From positions 238,513-302,512 of the forward strand of contig NZ_JBFCVL010000008.1 of the NCBI RefSeq assembly GCF_040712075.1: a stretch of DNA of 64,000 nt. The letters are read 5' to 3'. Under the pieces are notes generated by a model. That model was not told where the DNA came from. It did not search any database and saw only the letters and a list, made by a program, of their open reading frames with translations. The stretch is from Fodinicurvata sp. EGI_FJ10296. GTDB lineage: Bacteria; Pseudomonadota; Alphaproteobacteria; DSM-16000; Inquilinaceae. Made by a program: the position numbers and the translations under genes. Positions 51,931 to 63,834 of this stretch are shown one piece after another (position 1 is the stretch's first letter; every line of letters starts with the position of its first letter).

Positions 51931-51991
51931 CTCATGAGAAGGTGTTTCAGGATCAATGCGGCGCGCGCGAAGCACGCCAAGGGAGGGAAAA

Positions 51992-53008
51992 ATGAAAACC
52001 ACGACCAGAATCGTCGGAGCGATGGCGCTGCTGTCGGCTTGTGTGCCGGCCGTCGCCAATGCCGATACCTCTGATGCCCAGATCGCGCTGTCGAACAACT
52101 ATGCCGGCAACTCCTGGCGTCAGGCCATGCTCGAAAGCTGGGAGACCGTGACCGAACAGGCGGTTGCCGACGGCGTCGTCGCCGCCGCGGACGCCTATAC
52201 CACGTCGGAAAATCAGGCGACCGAGCAGGCCTCCCAGATCCAGAACATGATCCTTCAGGGATACGACGCGATCGTGCTCAACGCCGCATCGCCGACCGCC
52301 CTGAACGGCGCCGTGGCCGAAGCATGCGCAGCCGGCATCATCGTCGTCTCGTTCGACGGCGTGGTGACCGAGCCCTGCGCCTGGCGCATCGCCGTCGACT
52401 TCCGCCAGATGGGCTATGAGCAGATCGAATACATGGCGTCGCGCTTCCCGGATGGCGGTAACCTGCTGGAAATCCGCGGTCTCGCTGGCGTCTTCGTCGA
52501 TGACGAGATCCATGCCGGGATCGAGGCCGGCGTCGAGGACTATCCGCAGTTCGAGATCGTCGGCTCCGTCCACGGCGACTGGGCCGGCGATGTGGCGCAG
52601 CAGGCCGTCGCCGGCATTCTGCCCAGTCTGCCGGAAGTGGTCGGCGTCGTGACCCAGGGCGGCGACGGCTATGGCGCGGCTCAGGCGTTCGAGGCCGCAG
52701 GGCGCGACATGCCGCTGATCATCATGGGCAACCGTCAGGACGAAATGCAGTGGTGGGCCGACGAGCGCGATGCCAGCGGCTACGAAACGCTGTCGCTGTC
52801 GATCGCGCCGGGTGTCGGCACGCTGGCCTTCTGGGTGGCACAGCAGATTCTGGCCGGCGAAGAAGTGCCCAAGGATCTGACCGTTCCGTTCCTGGTCGTC
52901 GATCAGGAATCGCTGGACGACGTCCTGGCCGAAACCCCCGAAGGATCGGTGGCCAATGTCGAGTACAGTCTGGAAGACGCCCGGGCCGTGATCGAGGACG
53001 CCCGATAA
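51992..53008 (+). CDS. sugar-type ABC transporter substrate-binding protein
   Basis: 338 residues from the ATG at 51992, with GGGAGGG five bases upstream. Signal peptide of 24 residues (ends VANA). Peripla_BP_4 fold (ribose/xylose type): ALSNNYAGNSWRQAMLESW, then IQNMILQGYDAIVLNAASP, VVSFDGV and GVVTQGGDGYGAAQ. The ligand is not evident; such proteins bind sugars, sugar alcohols or autoinducer-2. First gene of the importer operon. Confidence 0.93.
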   Translation: MKTTTRIVGAMALLSACVPAVANADTSDAQIALSNNYAGNSWRQAMLESWETVTEQAVADGVVAAADAYTTSENQATEQASQIQNMILQGYDAIVLNAASPTALNGAVAEACAAGIIVVSFDGVVTEPCAWRIAVDFRQMGYEQIEYMASRFPDGGNLLEIRGLAGVFVDDEIHAGIEAGVEDYPQFEIVGSVHGDWAGDVAQQAVAGILPSLPEVVGVVTQGGDGYGAAQAFEAAGRDMPLIIMGNRQDEMQWWADERDASGYETLSLSIAPGVGTLAFWVAQQILAGEEVPKDLTVPFLVVDQESLDDVLAETPEGSVANVEYSLEDARAVIEDAR

Positions 53009-53048
53009 GGGCGCGGCCATAGCTGCCATAATAACGAAAGCCGAGCCG

Positions 53049-54536
53049 TTGGATAACGAAACCGGCAATAGCCGCGATGCCGGCAACGCGGTTCCGCTCG
53101 TCGACCTTGCGGATGTGCGCATGGCCTTCGGGGCCGTGCGCGCGCTCGACGGGGTAAGCCAGACCATCCGGCCCGGCGAATGCGTCGGGCTGGTCGGCCA
53201 CAACGGCGCGGGCAAATCGACACTGGTCAACGTGATCAATGGCGGCCTGACGCCGACCGGCGGCAGCGTGACCTATTGCACAGCGGACGGCCGGACCGGC
53301 ACGGGCGCACCATTTGCCCGCGCCGCCGGTGTTCGCAGCGTCTTTCAGGAACTGTCGCTGTGCGGAAACCTGACGGTCGAAGAAAATCTGCGCGTGGTTC
53401 AGGGCGATCTGATCGGGCCCGGCTGGCGCCGCCGCGCCCGCAAGCGCATCGAACAGGCACTCGACATCGTTTTCCCCGGGCACCGCATTCGCGCCGGCAT
53501 GACCGTCGGCGATCTCAGTCTGGCCGAACGCCAGATGGTCGAGATTGCCGTCGGCTTTGCCGAAGGTGCGCTGCCGGCGCGCCTTGTCATTCTGGACGAG
53601 CCGACATCTTCGCTGGATGCGTCCATCGCCCGGCAGTTGCTGTCGCATATCCGGCGATTCTGCGATGACGGCGGCGCTGTTGTCTTCATTTCGCACATGC
53701 TGGGCGAAGTATACGACGTCGCGACGCGCATCGACGTGATGAAGGACGGGCTGATCACCGAAAGCCGCGCGGCCGGCAACTTCACCCAGCAGGGTCTGAT
53801 CGACGCCATGGGCCATGTCGCCAATGCCGAGGCTGACGACCGCCGGACGCGCGCCGCCGAGGCCGACCGCATCGGCGACGAGGTTCTGCGCACCGAAGAG
53901 GGTCTTGCGGCACGTCGGGGCGAAATCGTCGGCCTCGCCGGACTGGCCGGGCACGGTCAGGCCGAGGCGCTGGCGCGGTTCTATATGGAGCGGTCGGCAG
54001 GACTGGGACAGGTACGCGCGCCGCAGGTGGCGTTCGTCGCGGGCGACCGGGCGCGCGACGGCATCATGCCGTTGTGGTCGATCCTGCGGAATATCACGCT
54101 GGCCCATTTGCCGCGCCTGACCCGGCGGGGTCTGGTGGACGAACCCGGCGAAGCCGCGCTGTCGGCCGACTGGAAACGCCGCATCGGCATCCGTACCGAC
54201 AATGTGACCAATCCGATCCTGTCGCTGTCGGGCGGCAACCAGCAAAAGGTACTGTTCGCACGGTCGCTGGCCTCCACCGCGCCGATCGTGGTCATGGACG
54301 ACCCGATGCGCGGCGTCGATGTCGGTACGAAACGCGAAGCCTATGACATGATCCGCGCCGAAGCCGCCACCGGCCGCACATTTCTCTGGTATTCGACGGA
54401 GACCGACGAAATTCGTCAGTGCGACCGCGTCTTCGTCTTTCGCAACGGCCTGATTTCCGCCGAACTGACCGGAGACGCCATCACCGAGGAAAACATCCTG
54501 GCGGCATCTTTCGAATTGCAGGAGGCCGCCGAATGA
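53049..54536 (+). CDS. sugar ABC transporter ATP-binding protein (RbsA/XylG-like)
   Basis: 495 residues, starting at a TTG. Two ATPase domains. First has Walker A GLVGHNGAGKSTLVNVI (about residue 56), signature LSLAERQMVEIA and Walker B VILDEPTSS. The second has the degenerate loop GLAGLAGHGQAEALA in place of a Walker A, as usual in this family, but keeps signature LSGGNQQKVLFARSL. Its stop overlaps the next gene (ATGA). Confidence 0.93.
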   Translation: MDNETGNSRDAGNAVPLVDLADVRMAFGAVRALDGVSQTIRPGECVGLVGHNGAGKSTLVNVINGGLTPTGGSVTYCTADGRTGTGAPFARAAGVRSVFQELSLCGNLTVEENLRVVQGDLIGPGWRRRARKRIEQALDIVFPGHRIRAGMTVGDLSLAERQMVEIAVGFAEGALPARLVILDEPTSSLDASIARQLLSHIRRFCDDGGAVVFISHMLGEVYDVATRIDVMKDGLITESRAAGNFTQQGLIDAMGHVANAEADDRRTRAAEADRIGDEVLRTEEGLAARRGEIVGLAGLAGHGQAEALARFYMERSAGLGQVRAPQVAFVAGDRARDGIMPLWSILRNITLAHLPRLTRRGLVDEPGEAALSADWKRRIGIRTDNVTNPILSLSGGNQQKVLFARSLASTAPIVVMDDPMRGVDVGTKREAYDMIRAEAATGRTFLWYSTETDEIRQCDRVFVFRNGLISAELTGDAITEENILAASFELQEAAE

Positions 54537-55477
54537 TCACGGCAAAGTTCCGGATATTGCTGCCGGTCTTCTCCCTGGCGATCCTGCTGGCCGCGGTCTT
54601 CTATATTCAACCGCGCGCGATGAGCTATCTCGGGCTGAATCTGCTATTCAATCTGGCGGTTCCGATCGCCCTGGCAACGATCGCGCAGATGCTGATCATG
54701 ATGGTCAACGACATCGACCTGTCGATCGGCACCTTCGTCAGTTTCTGCGCCTGCGTCACGGCAACCTTCGTCCATGACGCGCCGCTGATCGGCTATGCCA
54801 TTCTGGCCGCCTCGGTGCTGGTCTACGCCGGATTGGGGGCGCTGATCCACGCCCGCTCGCTGCCCGCGATCGTGGTGACGCTCGGCATGTCATTCGTGTG
54901 GGCCGGACTGGCGATCATGATCCTGCCCTCGCCCGGCGGCGCCCCGCCCGGCTGGGTCCGCAGCCTGATGACGACGACACCGCCGCTGATGCCGATGGCC
55001 GTCGTCGCCAGCCTGCTGCTGGCGCTGGTGACCCACCTGCTGATCATGCGATCTTCGGTCGGCGTGCTGCTGCGGGCGGTCGGCGGCAATCCACGCGCGG
55101 TCGCCCGGGCCGGCTGGTCGGTCACCCAGCTCAAGGCCGCAACCTATGCCCTGGCGGCGATCTTCGGCGTTCTGGCCGGAATGACCCTGGTCGGCCTGAC
55201 CACATCGGCCGATGCGAATATCGCCCTGCGCTATACGCTGCTGTCGATTGCCGGCGTCATTCTCGGCGGCGGCGAATTCACCGGCGGTCGGATCTCGCCT
55301 GTCGGGGCCGTGATCGGCGCATTGACCCTGGCGCTGGCCGGCAGTCTGCTGTCGTTTCTGCGCCTGCCTTCCGACTGGCAGATCGGCGCCCAGGGCGCGA
55401 TCCTGATCCTGGTGCTCGCGGCCAGACTGATCTTCGAGCGTCAGCGGACAAGACCGAAGGGGGCGAGTCATTCTTAG
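54533..55477 (+). CDS. sugar ABC transporter permease (first)
   Basis: 314 residues, RbsC-like BPD_transp_2 permease, eight or more helices. Contains ALATIAQMLIMMVNDIDLSIG and the RAVGGNPRAVARAGWSV loop that contacts the ATPase. Ends with a basic tail. Overlaps the ATPase at its start; its last eight bases overlap the proposed start of the second permease. Confidence 0.93.
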   Translation: MITAKFRILLPVFSLAILLAAVFYIQPRAMSYLGLNLLFNLAVPIALATIAQMLIMMVNDIDLSIGTFVSFCACVTATFVHDAPLIGYAILAASVLVYAGLGALIHARSLPAIVVTLGMSFVWAGLAIMILPSPGGAPPGWVRSLMTTTPPLMPMAVVASLLLALVTHLLIMRSSVGVLLRAVGGNPRAVARAGWSVTQLKAATYALAAIFGVLAGMTLVGLTTSADANIALRYTLLSIAGVILGGGEFTGGRISPVGAVIGALTLALAGSLLSFLRLPSDWQIGAQGAILILVLAARLIFERQRTRPKGASHS

Positions 55478-56459
55478 TCAATCCAGCCGATCCGGCGCCG
55501 CAACCACACCGATTTCATATGTCGCCGGCCTCACTCAGCGGCCCTGGTTCTGGGCCTATGTCGCCGGTGCCGCCGCATTCGTCGCCACGGCCATGCTGAC
55601 CGAAGGCCGCGGCGGAACGGCGCTGCTTTATGCCGCTTTCACCTTTGCCGCCTTTTCGGCCATCGTCGGCCTCGGCCAGATGTTCGTCATCACGCTCGGC
55701 CCCGGCAATGTCGACCTGTCGATCCCGACGACCATGACCCTGTCCGCCACGCTGTCGCTGAAATTCATGGCCGGCGCGGGGGAATTGATCGTGCCGGGAT
55801 TGGCGGTCGCGCTGGGCGTCGGTCTGGCCGCGGGCGTGACAAACTATCTGCTGATGCGCCTGCTGCGCATTCCGCCGATCATTGCGACGCTGTCGGCGTC
55901 CTTCATCTACCAATCGGTGGCCATCTGGTCGAACCGCGGCCTGCGGATCAAACCACCTGACCTTCTGGCCGATTTCACCACCGGATCGCTGTTGGGCATT
56001 CCCAATGTCGCGCTTGTCGGCATTGGCCTGGCGGTGCTGGCCTGGGTCGCCCTGGAAAAATCGATCTTCGGACGCTGGCTGTCGGCGGCGGGGCAGAATC
56101 CCCGCGCCGCGCGCCTCAGCGGCGTGCCGGTCGAGGCGGTACGGGCCGCGACCTATATCACCTCAGCCGTGCTGGCCGGGTTTGTCGGCTATCTGCTCGC
56201 CAGCTTCTCCGGCGGCGCTGCCCTGAACATGGGCACGGAATATCTGCTGATCTCGATCGCCGTGGTGGTGATCGGCGGCTGCTCGATCGCCGGCGGCAAC
56301 TCCAACGTGCCCGGCATCTGGGGCGGAGCGCTGTTCATGTTCCTGATCGTGTCGATGCTGAACTCGTACGGCCTGGGCGCCGGGGCCCGCATGCTGATGA
56401 CCGGGACGATCATCATCGCCATCGTCGCCGCCGCCAGCGGACGCAGATCGGCGGCGTGA
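55470..56459 (+). CDS. sugar ABC transporter permease (second), probable ATT start
   Basis: 329 residues if read from the ATT at 55470; only 288 from the first ATG at 55593. BPD_transp_2 family: LGQMFVITLGPGNVDLSIP, loop SAAGQNPRAARLSGVPVEAV and GGCSIAGGNSNVPGIWGG. The 41 residues before the ATG include a convincing membrane helix (RPWFWAYVAGAAAFVATAML), so translation must begin upstream. Between the last in-frame stop and the ATG there is no ATG, GTG, TTG or CTG; ATT at 55470 has AGGGGG six bases upstream. Two different permeases suggest a heterodimeric channel. Confidence 0.82.
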   Translation: MLSQSSRSGAATTPISYVAGLTQRPWFWAYVAGAAAFVATAMLTEGRGGTALLYAAFTFAAFSAIVGLGQMFVITLGPGNVDLSIPTTMTLSATLSLKFMAGAGELIVPGLAVALGVGLAAGVTNYLLMRLLRIPPIIATLSASFIYQSVAIWSNRGLRIKPPDLLADFTTGSLLGIPNVALVGIGLAVLAWVALEKSIFGRWLSAAGQNPRAARLSGVPVEAVRAATYITSAVLAGFVGYLLASFSGGAALNMGTEYLLISIAVVVIGGCSIAGGNSNVPGIWGGALFMFLIVSMLNSYGLGAGARMLMTGTIIIAIVAAASGRRSAA

Positions 56460-56642
56460 CGGTCAGGACGGGACAGTCCACCGCCACCCGGCCGCGCGAC
56501 ATCCGCAGCTTTCAGGTTTCGGTTTTCCAGCAGCGGCGAAACGCGCGTGATCCAAGGGTCCATTGCCGTACCGTATTTGACGCCGCACGGACGATTGATT
56601 ATCCCACCATCAGGATGACATTCGGCCGAAGGGAATAGCGCG

Positions 56643-56660
56643 GCGGCACTGCTGTGCCGC
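56643..56660 (+). promoter_or_regulatory. leader hairpin upstream of BCCT gene
   Basis: Seven-pair perfect stem (GCGGCAC/GTGCCGC) with a four-base loop, 17 bases before the ATG at 56678. Could affect ribosome access. Confidence 0.35.
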
Positions 56661-56677
56661 TTCGCGGATCGAAACGG

Positions 56678-58365
<1,688 letters not shown>

Positions 58366-58369
<4 letters not shown>

Positions 58370-58794
58370 AAGCCCTTTGGACGGCCGTGGTGGACACCTT
58401 GCAACGAGGCCAATCGACGGCGGCGAACGGCGGCGAGACCGAAGCCGATCTGGCCCGGTGCTTCGAAGCCGTCGTCATCCCCGCACTGGAAGCTGCCCGC
58501 CGAGCCCTGGAGGCCGAAGGCTATACAGTGACGATGGACAGCGACGATACCCTTGCGTCGCTGAAAGTCAGGAACAGCGACGGGTCGTTCGCCTTCTATA
58601 CCGTCGAAGGACGCCTCTACTTCTATTCCGCCTTCGCCTTCCCGATGCTCCACGGCCGCAAGGACCGCCCGCGTTTCGGCAAACTTCTCATTTCGACCAA
58701 CGGCGGCAATCACGCCTATCGCTGCAAACGCTGCACGAGCGAGTTCTTGCGCGATGAATGCCTGGAAACCTGCCGCCGCTGGCTCGACTGGTAG
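58366..58794 (+). CDS. hypothetical protein with C-terminal Cys motif, coupled to BCCT gene
   Basis: 142 residues; family not recognised. Start ATG overlaps the BCCT stop and has AGGGGGA five bases upstream, so it is translated with the transporter. Mixed alpha/beta: a helix (residues 25-50, ARCFEAVVIPALEAARRALE), strands GYTVTMDSDD, SLKVRNSDGSFAFYTVEG and RLYFYSAFAFP. The C-terminus has four cysteines spaced C-x2-C-x8-C-x3-C followed by RRWLDW, a likely zinc site. No membrane helix. May regulate the carrier. Confidence 0.8.
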
Positions 58795-58858
58795 TCGGTG
58801 CGCGCGGCCCGCAAGCTGATGTCCGGGGCCACGAACATCGCCGCGGCCGCGATTGCGA

Positions 58859-60130
58859 TCACACCGTCTGCCGTCGGGTGACGCGCGCGTAGCGGCGGGT
58901 GAAGTGGGCCGCCGTCATCCCGTGCACGATGATCGAGGCGAAGATCAGCGCACTGGCGACGTGCCAGATGACCGGATCGTCGACATGCGTCCGCGCCATG
59001 GCGGCGTAGTAGACAGCGGCCACACCGATCGGCCCGAACCAGCCGGTAAAGGCGACGTCGAACGGGTTGAGCTTGCGTCTCACCACCGGAAGCAGGGCGA
59101 TGATCACCGGCGGCCGCCGCAACAGGATGACGAGGAAGACCGTCGCCAGCAACGGCCATCCCAGCGCCACCCAGCCCTCCACCGGCAAGGCGATGCCGAA
59201 CAGAACGAACATGGGCAGGGTCAGCAGCTTGGCCACCGCTTCCTGTATTCTTTCCTCTTCGTGCTCCTCGTACCGCCGGAGACAGAGGTTGAATACCATT
59301 CCGGCCAGAAAGACCGAAATCATCGAGTCCGCGCCGACGAGATGGCTTCCCCCAAGCGTCAGCAGAGAGAAGGCGATGCTGTACCCCAGCAGCGATGTCT
59401 TCTCGATCAGCTTGTGGCCTTCGGCGAAAGTCAGCAGCCGGGCTGCCCCGTAACCGACCGCCCCGCCGATCAGTGCCGCCAGACCGACGCCGACCAGAAC
59501 GGCCTCCACGACCCACGTCGACCAGCCGTGTCCACTCCCGGGGCCACCCGCCAGGCCTCCCCCCAAGCCTCCCCCCAAGCCTCCCCAAAGGATGATCGGC
59601 AGCATGACCAATATGTAGGCCAGCCCGTCATTGGCGCCGGACTCCATCGAGATCAGGTCTCTCAGGCGCAGGGGCAAATTCTCGGCGGCGAGCTTGCCGG
59701 TGACGATCGAACTCGCGACCACGGGGTCGGTGGGGGTAACCACGGCACCGATGAGCAGCGCCATCCAGAACGACAGCCCAAGCGTCGATCCGATCAGACC
59801 GGCAGCCACCAGCCACGCGCCCAGCATGCCCACGGTCAGCATGATGGTCACCGGCCGCCATAGCCGGGGGATGCTTTTCGGCCGCAGTCGCATCGCGACC
59901 CCCATCAGCCCGATCGCCAGCGTCAGACGGGCCGCTTGTGCCAGTATCGCATTCTCGTTGCCCCATTCGGTCAGATCGAGCCAGCCAAGGCCAACCGGTC
60001 CGATTGCGATACCGACGCCGACGGCGATCATCGGCTCCTGCAGAATGCTTCGCTTGATGGCATTGGAAATGACGCCGATCACGATCACGGTCGCCGCGAT
60101 CGTGGCAAGCGCTATGTCGAGTTGCTGCAT
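58859..60130 (-). CDS. CPA1 family Na+/H+ antiporter
   Basis: 423 residues, twelve or thirteen helices. Motifs: TPTDPVVASSIVTGK with the key aspartate, and ESGANDGLAYILV with the ND pair of electroneutral exchangers. After that (about residues 181-194) comes a Gly-rich repeat loop GGLGGGLGGGLAGG. Pumps Na+ or K+ out against H+. Shorter than many CPA1 proteins, with no C-terminal regulatory domain. Convergent with the BCCT pair. Confidence 0.92.
   Translation of the reverse strand: MQQLDIALATIAATVIVIGVISNAIKRSILQEPMIAVGVGIAIGPVGLGWLDLTEWGNENAILAQAARLTLAIGLMGVAMRLRPKSIPRLWRPVTIMLTVGMLGAWLVAAGLIGSTLGLSFWMALLIGAVVTPTDPVVASSIVTGKLAAENLPLRLRDLISMESGANDGLAYILVMLPIILWGGLGGGLGGGLAGGPGSGHGWSTWVVEAVLVGVGLAALIGGAVGYGAARLLTFAEGHKLIEKTSLLGYSIAFSLLTLGGSHLVGADSMISVFLAGMVFNLCLRRYEEHEEERIQEAVAKLLTLPMFVLFGIALPVEGWVALGWPLLATVFLVILLRRPPVIIALLPVVRRKLNPFDVAFTGWFGPIGVAAVYYAAMARTHVDDPVIWHVASALIFASIIVHGMTAAHFTRRYARVTRRQTV
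59555..59588 (-). repeat. 12-bp tandem repeat inside the antiporter gene
   Basis: Two identical units at 59555-59566 and 59567-59578, then a ten-base partial unit to 59588. The unit encodes a Gly-Gly-Leu-Gly-type step. Confidence 0.85.
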
Positions 60131-60177
60131 CGTTCGGTGCGCCCCATTCCGTCGTGTCGGGGATGTTTTCGTTTCGA

Positions 60178-60675
60178 TCAGTCCTGACCGGCGTTGTGGT
60201 CCCGCGATTTGTTGGTACGGGGCAGGACCGCCTCGATCACCCGGACCACGGTCACGATGACCACGGTAAACGCGACGGCCACGGCGCCGAGCGACAGTTG
60301 TCCGCTGCCGGCGACGATTCCGACCGCCGCCGCCATCCAGATATTGGCCGCCGAGGTCAGATTATGGACGTCACCCCGGGCGAAGAAAATCGTACCGGCG
60401 CCGATGAACCCGATGGCCTGGGCCAGACCCTGGATCGCGCGCAGGGGGTCGGGGTCGGAATCGCCCTCCAGTTGCCTGATCTCGGCGTAAAGCATGAGCG
60501 CGGAAAGGGTAATGACCGCCGAACTCAGCGAAACCAGTGCGTGCGTCCTGATCCCTGCCGAAATCCCCCGAAGTTCCCGATCCAGACCGAGGATCAGACC
60601 GGCGACGACGGCCAACGAGAGGCGGAGCACGATTTCGTTGTTCGAAATGACGTCCGGCGAAAATGTGGTCTCCAT
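60178..60675 (-). CDS. MgtC/SapB family membrane protein
   Basis: 165 residues, five helices. MgtC family: LRLSLAVVAGLILGLDRELRG, GIRTHALVSLSSAV, and FIGAGTIFFARGDVHNLTSAA (cited in part). In pathogens MgtC helps survival in low Mg2+ and lowers F-ATPase activity; in others its role is unclear. The start codon sits in a 14-bp tandem duplication. Forty-seven bases before the antiporter gene on the same strand. Confidence 0.93.
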   Translation of the reverse strand: METTFSPDVISNNEIVLRLSLAVVAGLILGLDRELRGISAGIRTHALVSLSSAVITLSALMLYAEIRQLEGDSDPDPLRAIQGLAQAIGFIGAGTIFFARGDVHNLTSAANIWMAAAVGIVAGSGQLSLGAVAVAFTVVIVTVVRVIEAVLPRTNKSRDHNAGQD

Positions 60676-60693
60676 CGGGTGGTCTCCATCGGG
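60666..60693 (-). repeat. 14-bp tandem duplication covering the MgtC start codon
   Basis: Unit 60666-60679 is repeated exactly at 60680-60693. Each unit holds one ATG (60675 and 60689) in different frames; only the inner one opens the MgtC frame. Confidence 0.95.
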
Positions 60694-60850
60694 TGGGATC
60701 TCGGCGTGAGTGCGAGCGGGTTCATGGTGCAGTTAACACGTGCAGCACCCGAATTGATCCATGGGCGCCCGGCACCGGCATGGATCAAAACGGCGTTCAC
60801 GGCGTTGTCGTGCTGGAAGTTTGCAGGTTAGCCACGACGGTCAGTGACAC

Positions 60851-61321
60851 ATGCTCTTCGCGGAATGGACGGAACTGGGGCGCGTGCTGCTGGTGGGCAC
60901 GGCCGCCTATGCCCTGTTGGTCGTCTTCCTGCGCGTGTCCGGGAAGCGGACACTGACGAAGCTCAACGCCTTCGATCTCGTCATCACGGTGGCGCTGGGT
61001 TCGAGCCTGTCGGCGGTGCTGTTGAACAAATCGGTCTCACTGGCCGAGGGAATGGTCGGCATGGGGCTTCTGATCGCCCTGCAATTCATCATCACCTGGC
61101 TTTCGGTCCGATCCGCCGGCTTCCACTCGATCATCAAGGCCGAGCCGACGCTGCTGGTCCGCAACGGCGCCTATCTCGATAGCGCCCTTCGCCAGCAAAG
61201 GATGACGCGCGACGAGATTCTGGCAGCCGCTCGCAGCAGTGGACACAACGATATCGGCCAGTTGGAGGCCGTGATCCTGGAAACCGACGGGTCGATCAGC
61301 ACAATTCCCAAGAGCGGCTGA
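60851..61321 (+). CDS. DUF421 family membrane protein (YetF-like)
   Basis: 156 residues. Three N-terminal helices, then a soluble C-terminal domain. Typical segments: FLRVSGKRTLTKLNAFDLVITVALGS (cited in part) and TLLVRNGAYLDSALRQQRMTRDE. Function unknown; members occur in stress and sporulation settings. Divergent from the MgtC gene and upstream of catalase on the same strand. Confidence 0.92.
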   Translation: MLFAEWTELGRVLLVGTAAYALLVVFLRVSGKRTLTKLNAFDLVITVALGSSLSAVLLNKSVSLAEGMVGMGLLIALQFIITWLSVRSAGFHSIIKAEPTLLVRNGAYLDSALRQQRMTRDEILAAARSSGHNDIGQLEAVILETDGSISTIPKSG

Positions 61322-61356
61322 TGCGATCATTCCCCCCGATGAATTGGCACGGCGGC

Positions 61357-61381
61357 GGAACATCCTTTCCGGGCACCGGTT
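61357..61381 (+). promoter_or_regulatory. candidate general-stress (EcfG-type) promoter of katE
   Basis: GGAAC at 61357-61361, 16 bases, then GGTT at 61378-61381. The alphaproteobacterial EcfG consensus is GGAAC, 16-17 bases, CGTT; one base differs. It lies 81 bases before the catalase start. Confidence 0.5.
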
Positions 61382-61461
61382 AATCCTCAGCGTAAATCCA
61401 TGAACTGCCGGACGCCGAAGCCGGCAGTTCGTTTAACAGTCCAGGCGAGCGAGGATTCGAG

Positions 61462-63576
<2,115 letters not shown>

Positions 63577-63617
63577 CACCCTCTCCTGATCGGCCCCGAC
63601 ATCGATCGAGGGCGAGA

Positions 63618-63783
63618 CCGGCTCGCGCTTGGATCGCCGAAAGCCACCGCACCAGATCCCGGGTCTGCAGCGCGTCACTGCCGTGCCGCGCTGCGCACGG
63701 GAATCGGAGACGGTGGAAATCGCCCGGCTCCCCCTTCCCTTCCCCGGCAACTGTGTTTATTGACACCGCATCCGCCGCCTTCT
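63618..63783. repeat. 166-bp direct repeat, copy 1
   Basis: Matches 63835-64000 over 166 bases with only a handful of differences (near 63680 and 63705). Repeat period 217 bases. Confidence 0.95.
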
Positions 63784-63786
63784 CCT

Positions 63787-63814
63787 CCCCGGAAGCACGA
63801 AGTGCTGTCCGGGG
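63787..63814. other. strong hairpin in the repeat spacer
   Basis: Twelve-base arm CCCCGGAAGCAC pairs with GTGCT-TCCGGGG (one bulged G), three-base loop GAA. No T run next to it. Such elements resemble extragenic palindromic repeats. Confidence 0.75.
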
Positions 63815-63834
63815 TCCACACGCGCCAGTGGAAC

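Larger units (their letters stand above)
51749..51991. promoter_or_regulatory. divergent regulatory region with palindrome and nested dyad
   Basis: 243 bases between the kinase (minus) and sugar-binding protein (plus). Features: nonamer AGTCTGCTT at 51778-51786 and 51795-51803; decamer CTGCTTTACC at 51798-51807 and 51885-51894; a perfect 16-base palindrome at 51853-51868; a dyad at 51876-51930. Likely holds both promoters and regulator-binding sites. Confidence 0.6.

Noticed and set aside
53049..54536. Second ATPase domain of the sugar transporter as a broken domain
   Set aside because: The missing Walker A in the C-terminal half is normal for RbsA-type proteins, so it is not evidence of decay.
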